Below, in pieces: positions 29,604-40,449 of a stretch of 64,000 bases of DNA. Position numbers and translations under genes: made by a program. Position 1 is the first letter of the stretch; each line of letters starts with the position of its first letter. The stretch spans positions 1-64,000 of the forward strand of contig NZ_MOWM01000018.1 in assembly GCF_016082275.1 (NCBI RefSeq), read 5' to 3'. The notes beneath the pieces are model-generated. The model made no database searches, was not told the origin of the DNA, and saw only the letters and a list, made by a program, of their open reading frames with translations. This stretch comes from Variovorax sp. E3. Its GTDB lineage: Bacteria; Pseudomonadota; Gammaproteobacteria; Burkholderiales; Burkholderiaceae_C.

Positions 29604-30800
29604 ATGATCATCAAACCGCGTGTGCGCGGCTTCATCTGCGTGACGACCCACCCGACGGGTTGCGAAGCCAACGTCCAGCAACAGATCGACTACGTCAAGG
29701 CCCGGCCGCCCATCGCGGGCGGCCCGAAGAAGGTGCTGGTCATCGGCGCGTCGACCGGCTACGGCCTGGCCGCGCGCATCACCGCCGCCTTCGGCTGCGG
29801 CGCCGACACGCTCGGCGTGTTCTTCGAGCGCGCGGGCACCGAGAGCCGCCCGGGCTCGCCCGGCTGGTACAACACCGCCGCCTTCCACCGCGCGGCCACG
29901 GCCGAGGGCCGCTATGCCAGGAGCATCAACGGCGACGGCTTCTCGGACGAAGTCAAGCAACTGACCATCGACGCCATTCGCGCCGACCTCGGGCAGGTCG
30001 ACCTCGTGGTCTACAGCCTGGCCGCGCCGCGCCGCACGCACCCGAAGACGGGGCAGGTCTTCAACTCGGTGCTCAAGCCCATCGGCAAGTCGGTGAACCT
30101 GCGCGGTCTGGACACCGACAACGAAGTGGTGAAGGAGTCGGTGCTCGAGCCCGCCACGCAGGAAGAGATCGACAACACCGTGGCCGTGATGGGCGGCGAA
30201 GACTGGCAGATGTGGATCGACGCGCTGCAGCAGGCCGGCGTGCTGGCCGACGGCGCCAAGACCACGGCCTTCACCTACCTGGGCGAGCAGATCACGCACG
30301 ACATCTACTGGAACGGCTCCATCGGCGCCGCCAAGAAAGACCTGGACGAGAAGGTGCTGGGCATTCGCGCACAGCTGGCCGCGAAGGGCGGCGACGCGCG
30401 CGTGTCGGTGCTGAAGGCGGTGGTCACGCAGGCCAGCTCGGCCATTCCGATGATGCCGCTGTACCTGTCGCTGCTGTTCAAGGTGATGAAGGAGCAGGGC
30501 ACGCACGAAGGCTGCATCGAGCAGGTTCACGGCCTCTATGCCGAGAGCCTCTACGGCAGCGCGCCGCACCTCGACGACGAAGGCCGCCTGCGCGCCGACT
30601 ACAAGGAACTGTCGCCGCAGGTGCAGTCGCGCGTGCAGGAGCTGTGGCCGCAGGTGACCAACGAGAACCTCGATGCGATCAGCGATTTCGCGGGCTACAA
30701 GACCGAGTTCCTGCGGCTCTTCGGCTTCGCGGTGCAGGGCGTGGACTACGAGGCCGATGTGAACCCCGATGTGGGAATTCCGAACCTCGTGCAGGCCTGA
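29604..30800 (+). CDS. fabV: Enoyl-ACP reductase FabV
   Basis: A 398-residue FabV/TER-type trans-2-enoyl reductase. It starts [10 protein letters not shown], has the NADH site [11 protein letters not shown], and carries the active-site Y-x8-K ([10 protein letters not shown], about residue 235). The WPQVT and C-terminal YE-DVNPD segments are family-typical. It catalyses the last step of fatty-acid elongation and is triclosan-resistant in other species. The upstream in-frame extension to 29538 is not family sequence. Confidence 0.93.
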   Translation: MIIKPRVRGFICVTTHPTGCEANVQQQIDYVKARPPIAGGPKKVLVIGASTGYGLAARITAAFGCGADTLGVFFERAGTESRPGSPGWYNTAAFHRAATAEGRYARSINGDGFSDEVKQLTIDAIRADLGQVDLVVYSLAAPRRTHPKTGQVFNSVLKPIGKSVNLRGLDTDNEVVKESVLEPATQEEIDNTVAVMGGEDWQMWIDALQQAGVLADGAKTTAFTYLGEQITHDIYWNGSIGAAKKDLDEKVLGIRAQLAAKGGDARVSVLKAVVTQASSAIPMMPLYLSLLFKVMKEQGTHEGCIEQVHGLYAESLYGSAPHLDDEGRLRADYKELSPQVQSRVQELWPQVTNENLDAISDFAGYKTEFLRLFGFAVQGVDYEADVNPDVGIPNLVQA

Positions 30801-30827
30801 CGAGACCCTGGAGGGATACTCCCGCCC

Positions 30828-31247
30828 ATGCAGATTCAAGAAAAGCCGCCCGCCGGCACGCCGTTCGACTGGATCGGCGGCGAACCGAAAGTGGAGGCGC
30901 TGGTCGAGCGCTTCTATGACCTGATGGACCTCGAGCCCGCCTACGCGCAACTGCGCGCGGTGCACGGCACCAGCCTCGACAACGCACGCCAGCGCCTGTT
31001 CTGGTTCCTGTGCGGATGGCTGGGCGGCCCGCAGCACTACACCGACCGCTTCGGCCACCCGATGCTGCGCGCGCGGCATTTGCCGCAGAGCATCGGCGGG
31101 CACAGCATCGGCATCAAGGAACGCGACCAGTGGCTGGCCTGCATGGACCAGGCGATGGGCGAGACGGGCGTGGCCGAAGACCTGCGCGCCAGGCTGCGCG
31201 ACTCCTTCTTCAAGACCGCCGACTGGATGCGCAACCGCGGTGAGTGA
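30828..31247 (+). CDS. Group II truncated haemoglobin
   Basis: A 139-residue two-over-two globin. It has the ALVERFYDLMD A-helix region, the LFWFLCGWLGGP segment, and the proximal His in FGHPMLRARH with the following HSIGI and W of the G helix. Group II truncated globins bind O2 or NO and are often linked to redox or nitrosative-stress protection. It lies 27 bases after fabV and 50 before the reductase gene, in the same direction. Confidence 0.88.
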   Translation: MQIQEKPPAGTPFDWIGGEPKVEALVERFYDLMDLEPAYAQLRAVHGTSLDNARQRLFWFLCGWLGGPQHYTDRFGHPMLRARHLPQSIGGHSIGIKERDQWLACMDQAMGETGVAEDLRARLRDSFFKTADWMRNRGE

Positions 31248-31297
31248 CTGACTGCCAGACCGACCACACAACGATTCCGAAAGACGTTTCTCTCATC

Positions 31298-32521
31298 ATG
31301 AATTCCATCGTCATCATCGGCGGCGGCCACGCCGCGGCCCAGCTCTGCGCCGGCCTTGCGGAAGCGGGGCAGGGCGCGCGCGTTCACCTCGTCTGCGAGG
31401 AGGCTTGCGAGCCGTACCACCGTCCGCCGCTGTCCAAGGCTTTCCTCAAGAGCGCGGAAGAGACGACGCAGCCGCACAAGGCCGCCGATTGGTACCGCGA
31501 AGCGGGCATCACGCTGCACCTGGGCGACGCGGCCGTGGCCATCGACCGCGAGGCGCACACCGTCACGCTGCGTTCGGGCGCGGTGCTGCCGTGGGAACAG
31601 CTGGTGCTGGCCACCGGCACGCGCGCGCGCCAGATGCCCGACCTGAAGCAGGGCCTGGAAAACGTCGCGAGCCTGCGCGCGGCCGACGAGGCGCATCGCC
31701 TGCGTTCGCGTCTCGCATCGGCCGAGAAGGTCACCGTGCTGGGCGGCGGTTTCATCGGGCTCGAAGTGGCGGCCACGGCCAAGGCGCTGGGCAAGTCGGT
31801 GCAGGTGATCGAAAGCGCGCCGCGCCTGCTGGGCCGCGCCGTGTCGCCCGAGCTGTCGGCGCATGTGCTGGCCACGCACCGCGCGGCCGGCATCGACATC
31901 GTGCTCGGCGCGCAGACCGGTGCGTTCGAGGTCGAAGGCGACCGGCTGGTGTCGGTGCAGGTCAACGGCGTGAAGCAGCCGGTCGACCTGCTGCTGCTGG
32001 GCATCGGCGCGGTGCCCGAGACTGCGCTCGCGCAGGCCGCCGGCATCGAGTGCGCCGACGGCATCGTGGTCGATGCGCAGATGCAGACCAGCGCGGCCGG
32101 CGTGCTCGCGGTGGGCGACTGCACGCGCTTTCCCGACCGCCGCGCGGGCCGCGCGCTGCGGCTGGAGTCGGTGCAGAACGCGAACGACCAGGCCCGCACG
32201 GCCGTGGCCACGCTCACCGGCACGGCGCGCGACCACGACGCGGTTGCGTGGTTCTGGTCCGACCAGGGCAGCATGCGCCTGCAGATGGCGGGCCTGATGC
32301 CGGCCGAAGGCACGCCGGGCCTGAGCAGCGTGCGCCGCCCCGGGCCGAAGCCCGAAGCTTTCTCGCTGTTCCACTATGTCGACGGGCAACTGGTGTGCGT
32401 CGAGTCGGTCAATGCGCCGGTCGACCACATGATGAGCCGCAAGCTGCTCGAAGCCGGCCGCAGCCCCGATGCGGCGGCGGTGGCCGATGCGTCGGTGCCG
32501 CTGAAGAACCACCTGTCTTAA
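31298..32521 (+). CDS. FAD/NAD(P)-dependent ferredoxin reductase-like oxidoreductase
   Basis: A 407-residue flavoprotein of the putidaredoxin-reductase/BphA4 type. The first FAD motif is IIGGGHAAAQ (residues 5-14), the NAD motif is VLGGGFIGLEVAA (about 150), the second FAD motif is VLAVGDCTRF (about 270), and the C-terminal reductase domain begins near WFWSDQG. It could reduce a ferredoxin or the neighbouring truncated haemoglobin; the latter is only suggested by adjacency. The ribosome site is weak. Confidence 0.88.
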   Translation: MNSIVIIGGGHAAAQLCAGLAEAGQGARVHLVCEEACEPYHRPPLSKAFLKSAEETTQPHKAADWYREAGITLHLGDAAVAIDREAHTVTLRSGAVLPWEQLVLATGTRARQMPDLKQGLENVASLRAADEAHRLRSRLASAEKVTVLGGGFIGLEVAATAKALGKSVQVIESAPRLLGRAVSPELSAHVLATHRAAGIDIVLGAQTGAFEVEGDRLVSVQVNGVKQPVDLLLLGIGAVPETALAQAAGIECADGIVVDAQMQTSAAGVLAVGDCTRFPDRRAGRALRLESVQNANDQARTAVATLTGTARDHDAVAWFWSDQGSMRLQMAGLMPAEGTPGLSSVRRPGPKPEAFSLFHYVDGQLVCVESVNAPVDHMMSRKLLEAGRSPDAAAVADASVPLKNHLS

Positions 32522-32630
32522 CCTGCCGTTCAGCAACTGTCGCGGGCGCGCTGCAGTCAGGCTGGATTCACCAGCCTGTCACTTCGCTTTCAGAGACTGA
32601 TCTTCCTCACGTTTGCAGGGAGACCCCTCG

Positions 32631-34736
32631 ATGAAGAATGCAGCAGCGACCGCGCCGTTCTTGCGCCTCGCCCCCATGTCCACTTGCGCCGTCGTGCTGG
32701 CCGCCGCGCTCACCGCTTGCGGTGGCGGGAGCGGCGGTGGCGGCGGCATCGTCTTTCCGCCGGTCAACCCCGCGCCGCCCGCCGCCACGCCCGTGGCCGC
32801 CGGCACGCGCGCCACGGTGGCCTTGCTCGAAACCACCGACCTGCACTTCAACGTGCGCAGCTACGACTACTTCAAGCTCGCCGAAGACAAGTCGTACGGC
32901 TACGAGCGCACCGCCACGCTGATCAACGCGGCGCGCAAGGAATTCGCGAACACGATGCTGTTCGACAACGGCGACACCATCCAGGGCACGGCGCTGGCCG
33001 ACTACGAAGCGCAGGTGAGCCGCATTCCGTGCACGCAGCCGCTGTCGGTCTACAAGGTCATGAACACCACCGGCTACGACGCCGGCACGCTGGGCAACCA
33101 CGAGTTCAACTACGGCCTGGACTTTCTCAACCAGGTGCTCGGCGGCGGGCTCGACGTGGAAGGCGTCGACGGCACGAAGAAGTGCGCCGGACCGACTTTC
33201 CCGATGGTGCTGGCTAACGTGCAGAGCGTGAAGAGCGGCAAGCCGCTGCTGGCGCCCTACACCATCGTGACGAAGCAGTTCGCCGCCACCGGGCCCGACG
33301 GCAAGGCCGTGACGGTGCCGGTGAGGGTCGGCGTGATCGGCTTCACCACGCCCGGCATCCTGAACTGGGACAAGCGCTTTCTCGAAGGCAAGGTGCGCAC
33401 CGAAGGCGCGGTCGAGGCGGCCACCAAATACATTCCCGAGCTGCGCGCCAAGGGCGTGGACATCGTGGTCGCGCTGCAGCACGGCGGCCTCGATGCGTCG
33501 CCGTACTCGCCGACGATGGAAAGCCCCGGCCTCTACTTGTCGAAGGTGGCGGGCATCGACGCGCTCATGATGGGCCACCAGCACGGCGTGTTCCCCGACC
33601 GCGGCGCCAAGCCCGGCTACACGCAGGCCGGCGTGGACAACGCGGCCGGCACCGTGAACGGCGTGCCCGCCGTGATGGCCAGCTCGTGGGGCAAGGCGCT
33701 GGGCCTCATCAAGCTCGAGCTGGTGTACGACGGCAAGGCCTGGAGCGTGGACAAGAGCAAGACCTTCGTCGATGCGCGCTCCACGCAGACCGGCAAGGAC
33801 GGCGCGGGCAAGGCGATCTACGTCGACGCCGACCCGGCCGTCGCCCCGCAGATCGAGACGCAGCACCAGGCCGCGATCACCTACGTGAAGACGCCCATCG
33901 GCAGCACCGACTTCCGCATGAGCACCTACTTCGCGGACGTGGGCGACCCGGGCGCGATCCAGATCGTGAACGAGGCGCAGGCCGACTACGTGAAGACCTA
34001 CATCCAGGCCAGCCTGCCGCAGTACGCGAGCCTGCCGGTGCTGTCGGTGAGCGCGCCGTTCAAGTCGGGCTATGAAGGCGGACGCGACTACACGGACGTG
34101 GCCGTGGGCAACCTCGCGATCTTCAACGCGGCCGACCTGTACCTGTACCCGAACACGGTGTACGCGGTGAAGGTCACGGGCGCGGAGATCAAGAGCTGGC
34201 TCGAGGCAGCGGCCAAGCGCTTCAACAAGATCAACCCGGCGCTGACCACCGACCAGCAACTGATCAGCACCTTCCCGGGCTACAACTTCGACATGTTCAC
34301 CACGCCGGACGTGCAGTACGAGATCGACGTGACGCAAAGCGAAGGCAGCCGCATCAAGAACCTGATGTACATGGGCACGGCCATCGACCCGGCCAAGGAG
34401 TTCGTCATTGCAACGAACAACTACCGTGCAACGAGCGGCGCGAGCTTCATTCCCGCGCTGGACGGCCGCGCGACGATCTATCCCTCGCCCGATGCGAACC
34501 GCGACGTGCTGATCGCCTACATCAAGGCAAAGAAGACCATCACGCGTGTCGCGAACGGCGCCTCGCGCAGCTGGCGCTTCACCAAGGTGGCGACGGCGGG
34601 CAACGTGGTGTTCACGTCGGGGCAGGGGCAACTGGGCGCGGCGGCCGACGCGGGCCTGGCCAACGTCTCGCTGCTGACGGCGGACGACGGCAGCGGCAAG
34701 GGCCGCTCGGTCTACAAGCTCGACCTGAACAACTGA
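32631..34736 (+). CDS. Secreted/lipoprotein 5'-nucleotidase/2',3'-cyclic phosphodiesterase family protein
   Basis: A 701-residue metallophosphatase. The N-terminus is a signal peptide ending in ALTAC and followed by a Gly-rich spacer, so it is probably a lipoprotein. The calcineurin-like domain shows TTDLHFN, DNGDTIQG and GNHEFNYG, and a later GHQHG. The 5'-nucleotidase C-terminal domain follows (about 480-640). It should hydrolyse nucleotides or nucleotide-like phosphate esters in the periplasm. A GGGAG site lies upstream of the ATG. Confidence 0.87.
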   Translation: MKNAAATAPFLRLAPMSTCAVVLAAALTACGGGSGGGGGIVFPPVNPAPPAATPVAAGTRATVALLETTDLHFNVRSYDYFKLAEDKSYGYERTATLINAARKEFANTMLFDNGDTIQGTALADYEAQVSRIPCTQPLSVYKVMNTTGYDAGTLGNHEFNYGLDFLNQVLGGGLDVEGVDGTKKCAGPTFPMVLANVQSVKSGKPLLAPYTIVTKQFAATGPDGKAVTVPVRVGVIGFTTPGILNWDKRFLEGKVRTEGAVEAATKYIPELRAKGVDIVVALQHGGLDASPYSPTMESPGLYLSKVAGIDALMMGHQHGVFPDRGAKPGYTQAGVDNAAGTVNGVPAVMASSWGKALGLIKLELVYDGKAWSVDKSKTFVDARSTQTGKDGAGKAIYVDADPAVAPQIETQHQAAITYVKTPIGSTDFRMSTYFADVGDPGAIQIVNEAQADYVKTYIQASLPQYASLPVLSVSAPFKSGYEGGRDYTDVAVGNLAIFNAADLYLYPNTVYAVKVTGAEIKSWLEAAAKRFNKINPALTTDQQLISTFPGYNFDMFTTPDVQYEIDVTQSEGSRIKNLMYMGTAIDPAKEFVIATNNYRATSGASFIPALDGRATIYPSPDANRDVLIAYIKAKKTITRVANGASRSWRFTKVATAGNVVFTSGQGQLGAAADAGLANVSLLTADDGSGKGRSVYKLDLNN

Positions 34737-34763
34737 AAGAAGTGAGGCCGGTGCCCGTGCGGC

Positions 34764-35420
34764 TCAGCGCCGCACGGGCGCCAGCAACACCACCAGCGCG
34801 CCGGCGCCGCCTTCGGCCGGCTTGGCCTGCACGAAGGCGATGACTTCGTTCTTCTGGATCAGCCAGCGCTGCGTCTTGGTCTTGAGCACCGGCTGCTTGC
34901 CCGGCGAGCCCAGGCCCTTGCCGTGCACCACGCGCACGCAGCGCAGCCCCTGCTTGTGGGCCGTGCGGATGAATCCGCCGAGCGCCTCGCGGGCCTCGTC
35001 GCTGCGCAGCCCGTGCAGGTCGACCTGGGCCTGGATGGCCCAGTCGCCCTTGCGCAGCCGCGCCGTGATGTCGGTGCCGATGCCGGGCCGGCGAAAGCTC
35101 ATGGCGTCGTCCACGTCGAGCAGCGTGGTCACGTCGAACTCGTCCGACAGCGACTCGCGCAGCACGCGCTGCTCGTCGAGCTGGTGCTGCACGGGAATGG
35201 GCGCGGGCGGCTCGGGCGCGAGCGGCACCGAGGCCTTGCGGCGCAGCGGCTCGGTGGCGCCGATGGCGCGCGTGAACAGGTCTTTTTCGGCGGCGCGCTT
35301 GCGCTCGGCCGCGGCCTTGGCCGCCGCCTCGGCGGCTTCGCGCTCGCGGGTTTCGGCGATCACGCGCTGCACCTGCTTGAGGTCGGCCAGGTTCTTCAGG
35401 GAAGGCGGGCGCGAGGCCAT
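34764..35420 (-). CDS. Smr-domain protein (MutS2-like C-terminal nuclease domain)
   Basis: A 218-residue protein with a charged coiled-coil N-terminus (residues 10-60) and a C-terminal Smr domain carrying the motifs VDLHGLRSDEA and VRVVHGKGLGS. Smr domains nick or bind branched DNA, or cleave mRNA on ribosomes. Its ATG overlaps the restored radC stop (TGATG). Confidence 0.87.
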   Translation of the reverse strand: MASRPPSLKNLADLKQVQRVIAETREREAAEAAAKAAAERKRAAEKDLFTRAIGATEPLRRKASVPLAPEPPAPIPVQHQLDEQRVLRESLSDEFDVTTLLDVDDAMSFRRPGIGTDITARLRKGDWAIQAQVDLHGLRSDEAREALGGFIRTAHKQGLRCVRVVHGKGLGSPGKQPVLKTKTQRWLIQKNEVIAFVQAKPAEGGAGALVVLLAPVRR

Positions 35421-36095
35421 CAGAGCAGTCCTTTCTCGGCCATCGAGAAGCTCTGTCCGGGGCTCACGATGACGTGGTCGAGCACGCGCACGTCGATCAG
35501 CCCGAGCGCGGCGCGCAGCGTCTGCGTGAGCGACTCGTCGGCGCGCGAGGCTCGATGCTGCCGCTCGGGTGGTTGTGGGCCAGCAGCACGGCCGCAGCCT
35601 GGTGGTGGATGGCGCGCGTGACGACTTCGCGCGGGTAGACGCTGGTTTGCGTCAGCGTGCCGCGAAACATTTCTTCCAGCGCGATGAGTCGATGCTGCAC
35701 GTCGAGGAACACCACCACGAACACCTCGTGGGGGCGCGAGCCGATGTGCAGCTGCAGGTACTGCTTGACCGCGTCGGGCGAGTCGAACACGGCGCGCTCC
35801 TTGAGCTTTTCGCCCATGGCGCGGCGCGCCAGCTCGAGCACGGCGATCAGTTCGGAGCGCTTGGCGCTGCCGCCCATGCCCTTGACGGACTTGAGGTCGT
35901 CGGCGCCCGTGTGCAGCAGGCCCGACAGGCCGCCGAAGCGTTCGAGCAGCTGCTGCGCCAGTTGCAGCACGTTCTTGCCCGCCACGCCGGTGCGCAGCAG
36001 CAGGGCCAGCAGCTCGGCGTCCGCCAGCGCGGCCGCGCCCCGCGAGATGAGTTTTTCGCGCGGCCGGGCGCGAGAGGGAGATCCTTGAATGCCAT
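35420..36095 (-). CDS. radC: RadC/JAB-domain protein (two one-base frameshifts in the assembly)
   Basis: RadC starts at the ATG at 36095 with M-A-F-K-D-L-P-L and ends with SMAEKGLL at 35420. Two shifts interrupt it: one after the eighth or ninth codon near 36066-36068, where [10 protein letters not shown] resumes in another frame, and one near 35549-35550, after [10 protein letters not shown]. Each is cured by adding a single C or G. The HNHPSG metal site of the JAB/MPN domain and the N-terminal helix-hairpin-helix region are present. RadC is associated with recombination and competence, but its biochemistry is uncertain. Confidence 0.85.
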
Positions 36096-36204
36096 GAAAC
36101 CCTGGGGTGAAACCTTGGCGGAACGGGGTGGAAGCCCCGATCCTTAAAATGAGGGCCAGTTTATCGGGACACCCACCTTGTCTTTGCCCACCTCTGATGC
36201 CTCC

Positions 36205-36648
36205 ATGTCCCAAGTCGTGACTTCCGGCTCCTTCCTGACCCTGCACTACCGGCTGGCCGGACCGGCAGGCGACATCATCAATACGTTCGCCGACAAGCCC
36301 GCGACCCTGTCGCTGGGCACCGGCGAGCTTTCTCCCGCCATGGAGCAGCGCCTGATGGGCCTGGAAGAGGGCACGCACGCCACCTTCGAGCTGCCCGCCG
36401 GCGAGGCTTTCGGCGACCGCAACCCCGAGATGCAGCAGTGGGTGGCCCGCAAGCTGCTCGCGCAGATGGGCGACCCCGACGAGCAGTACGCCGTCGGCGA
36501 CGTGGTGCAGTTCCCCACGCCCGACGGCACCGGCAGCTACGCCGGCGCGGTCATCGAGTCGAACGAGACCGGCGTGCGCTTCGACTTCAACCACCCGCTG
36601 GCGGGCCAGCCCGTCACCTTCGAAGTGAAGCTGATCGGGGTGCTATGA
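36205..36648 (+). CDS. fkpB: FKBP-type peptidyl-prolyl isomerase, SlpA/FkpB type
   Basis: A 147-residue SlpA-type FKBP with the LHYRL start strand, the [15 protein letters not shown] segment linking to the IF domain, and a C-terminal [14 protein letters not shown]. It acts as a cytoplasmic prolyl isomerase/chaperone. The ATG at 36205 is used rather than the in-frame TTG at 36178. The stop overlaps ispH by 4 bases; the fkpB-ispH pairing is conserved in proteobacteria. Confidence 0.92.
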   Translation: MSQVVTSGSFLTLHYRLAGPAGDIINTFADKPATLSLGTGELSPAMEQRLMGLEEGTHATFELPAGEAFGDRNPEMQQWVARKLLAQMGDPDEQYAVGDVVQFPTPDGTGSYAGAVIESNETGVRFDFNHPLAGQPVTFEVKLIGVL

Positions 36649-37613
36649 ACTCCGACATCTCGGAAGTCCTGCTGGCCGAACCGCGCGGTTTCTGCGCGGG
36701 GGTCGACCGCGCCATCGAGATCGTCGAGCGCGCCATCGCCAAGTTCGGCGCGCCGATCTACGTGCGCCACGAGATCGTGCACAACACCTACGTGGTGAAC
36801 GAGCTCAAGGCCAAGGGCGCGATCTTCATCGAGGAGCTGTCCGACGTGCCGCCCGGCGCCACGCTGGTGTTCAGCGCGCACGGCGTGAGCAAGGCGGTGG
36901 AGCAGGAGGCGCGCGACCGCGGCTTCGAGATCTTCGACGCCACCTGCCCGTTGGTGACCAAGGTGCACGTCGAGGTGGCCAAGCTCGCGAAAGAGGGCTA
37001 CGAATTCATCATGATCGGCCACAAGGGGCACCCCGAGGTCGAGGGCACGATGGGCCAGCTTTCCAGCGGCATCCACCTGGTCGAAGACGTGGCCGACGTG
37101 GCGCGCGTGGCGCCCCTTCAAACCGAAAAGCTCGCCGTGGTCACGCAGACCACGCTGAGCGTGGACGACGCCGCTGAAATCGCCGCCGCCGTGCGCGCGC
37201 GCTTTCCGGCCGTGCGCGAGCCCAAGCAGCAGGACATCTGCTATGCCACCCAGAACCGCCAGGACGCGGTGAAGATCATGAGCCCGCAGGTCGACCTCGT
37301 CATCGTGGTCGGCAGCCCCACCAGCTCCAACAGCAACCGCCTGCGCGAGCTGGCGCAGCGCCTGGGCACCGAGAGCTACATGGTCGATTCGGCCGAAGAA
37401 CTCAAGCCCGAGTGGTTCGAGGGCAAGACGCGCATCGGCCTCACCGCCGGCGCCTCGGCCCCCGAGGTGCTGGTGCGCGAGGTGATCGACCGCGTGCGCG
37501 CGTTCGGCGCGGTGTCGGTCCGCAAGATGGACGGCATCGAGGAAACCATCAAGTTTCCGCTCCCCAAGGGCCTCAAGCTCGACGACATTCCGCCTCCAGG
37601 ACACATCTCTTGA
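36645..37613 (+). CDS. ispH: 4-hydroxy-3-methylbut-2-enyl diphosphate reductase
   Basis: A 322-residue IspH (LytB), the last enzyme of the MEP isoprenoid pathway. The three Fe-S cysteines lie in RGFCAGV, DATCPLV and DICYATQNRQ, and the catalytic EGT Glu is present in EVEGTMGQ. The gene starts in an ATGA overlap with fkpB. Confidence 0.96.
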   Translation: MNSDISEVLLAEPRGFCAGVDRAIEIVERAIAKFGAPIYVRHEIVHNTYVVNELKAKGAIFIEELSDVPPGATLVFSAHGVSKAVEQEARDRGFEIFDATCPLVTKVHVEVAKLAKEGYEFIMIGHKGHPEVEGTMGQLSSGIHLVEDVADVARVAPLQTEKLAVVTQTTLSVDDAAEIAAAVRARFPAVREPKQQDICYATQNRQDAVKIMSPQVDLVIVVGSPTSSNSNRLRELAQRLGTESYMVDSAEELKPEWFEGKTRIGLTAGASAPEVLVREVIDRVRAFGAVSVRKMDGIEETIKFPLPKGLKLDDIPPPGHIS

Positions 37614-38575
37614 ACGACACGAAAAATACCGACTGGCGCTCCGAAATCGATAGCGCCGCCCGCAGGCTGGGCGAACGCGCCGGCCATTTCCTGCGCGAAA
37701 CCCCGCTGTGGAAGCTGCCGGCGTCGGCCTTCGGCGTCGAGGCGCCGGGCGCTGAAATCTGGCTCAAGCTGGAGCACATGCAGGTCAGCGGCAGCTTCAA
37801 GGCCCGCGGCATGATGAACCGGCTGCTGGCCAACGACATTCCCGAAAGCGGTGTGGTCGTGGCGTCGGGCGGTAACGCGGGCATTGCCACGGCGGCTGCC
37901 GCCAGCGCGCTCGGCGTGCCGTGCCAGGTGTTCCTGCCGGGCGTGTCGCCCGAGGCCAAGCGGGCGCGGCTGCGCGCGCTGGGCGCCGAGGTGGTCGTGG
38001 TCGGCCAGCTGTACCCCGACGCGCTCGCGGCCTGCCTTGCGCGCCAGAAGGAATCGGGCGCCTTGCTCACGCACGCCTACGACCAGCCCGAGGTGGTGGC
38101 CGGCGCCGGCACGCTGGGCCGCGAAATCGAACAGCAGGGCGGCCTGCCCGACGCCGTGCTCGTGAGCGTGGGCGGCGGCGGCCTGATCGGCGGCCTGGCC
38201 GGCTGGTTCGAGCAGCGCGCCCGCGTGGTCGCGCTCGAGCCTGAAAAGGCCCCCACGCTGTTCCGCGCCCGCGAAGCCGGCGAGCCCGTCGACGTCGACG
38301 TGGGCGGCATCGCGGCCGACTCGCTCGGCGCGCGCCGCATCGGCGCCATTGCCTGGGAGATCACGCAGAAGCAGGTCGCGCAGGCGCTGCTGCTGTCCGA
38401 CGAGTCCATCCGCGCCGCCCAGCAGTGGCTGTGGAAAGAGCTGAAGCTGGCCGTGGAGCCGGCCGCCGCGCTGCCGCTGGCGGCGCTGCAGAGCGGGGCG
38501 TATGTACCGCGCGCGGGCGAGAAGGTCTGCCTGATCATCTGCGGGGCGAATGTCGACCCCGCCACGGTCGCCTGA
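37610..38575 (+). CDS. Threonine/serine dehydratase-like PLP enzyme
   Basis: A 321-residue fold-II PLP enzyme. The Schiff-base Lys is in SGSFKARG, the phosphate-binding loops are SGGNAGIA and GGGGLIGG, and a terminal CGAN is present. It lacks the C-terminal ACT regulatory domain, so it is catabolic- or racemase-like rather than biosynthetic IlvA. The start is taken as the TTG at 37610 overlapping the ispH stop; no suitable ATG lies before the conserved sequence. Confidence 0.86.
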   Translation: MNDTKNTDWRSEIDSAARRLGERAGHFLRETPLWKLPASAFGVEAPGAEIWLKLEHMQVSGSFKARGMMNRLLANDIPESGVVVASGGNAGIATAAAASALGVPCQVFLPGVSPEAKRARLRALGAEVVVVGQLYPDALAACLARQKESGALLTHAYDQPEVVAGAGTLGREIEQQGGLPDAVLVSVGGGGLIGGLAGWFEQRARVVALEPEKAPTLFRAREAGEPVDVDVGGIAADSLGARRIGAIAWEITQKQVAQALLLSDESIRAAQQWLWKELKLAVEPAAALPLAALQSGAYVPRAGEKVCLIICGANVDPATVA

Positions 38576-38596
38576 ACGCAGGCGCTGTTTCCCTAA

Positions 38597-39937
<1,341 letters not shown>

Positions 39938-39993
39938 TACTTTTTGTCGAAACGCCCGAAATTACCCGTATAATCGAAGGCTCGACAGACACC

Positions 39994-40083
39994 GGAGAGG
40001 TGGCAGAGTGGTCGAATGTACCTGACTCGAAATCAGGCGTACTAGCGATAGTACCGAGGGTTCGAATCCCTCCCTCTCCTCCA
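39994..40083 (+). tRNA. tRNA-Ser (CGA anticodon), integration target
   Basis: A 90-nt class II tRNA. The acceptor stem GGAGAGG pairs with CCTCTCC. The anticodon stem-loop is CCTGA-CTCGAAA-TCAGG with anticodon CGA. A long variable arm (GTACT-AGCGAT-AGTAC type) and a GAGGG-TTCGAAT-CCCTC T arm follow, and CCA is encoded. The base before CCA (position 73) reads T, whereas bacterial tRNA-Ser normally has G. Island DNA begins immediately 3', so this end may derive from an integrated element. Confidence 0.95.
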
Positions 40084-40449
40084 AGGCTTCTTGTAAGTCG
40101 TTGAAATAAAAAAGCTTTTTAGCTTAGCGGTCAACGGCTCACAAGTCAACTCACAGCGGCACCAAGCATTAGCTCGGTGCCGTTTTGCTTTGTGCCTGGT
40201 AAAGTTATTTGGTCACCCCCCAGCGGTCGCGGGCGGCTATGATTTTGTTGTCAAAGTGCTGTTTTCGCTCGCCGAAGCCAGGTTTTGACCGAGCGCCGCA
40301 CAGCAGTGCAGCAAGACGCGAACTGAGGCCTTGAGCTTCAATCTCGCAGACCTCTCCCCTTCCTCTTTGCCCCCCTTCCAGCCATCGGCTGGCAGGTCGG
40401 GCCGCTGCATGGGCGCTCGCTTCTTCAATCTCATCAGGAGCTAAGAACC
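40084..40449. other. Intergenic region at the left island boundary
   Basis: These 366 bases between the tRNA gene and the first island gene hold a terminator-like hairpin (40157-40182) and otherwise no convincing ORF. The short minus-strand frames there lack ribosome sites and family resemblance. The left attachment site (attL) should overlap the tRNA 3' end at its start. Confidence 0.6.
40157..40191 (+). terminator. Probable terminator downstream of tRNA-Ser
   Basis: An imperfect stem CGGCACC-A-AGC / GCT-C-GGTGCCG with one mismatch and a 4-base loop, followed by TTTTGCTTTG. It would end transcription of serS/tRNA-Ser. Confidence 0.65.
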
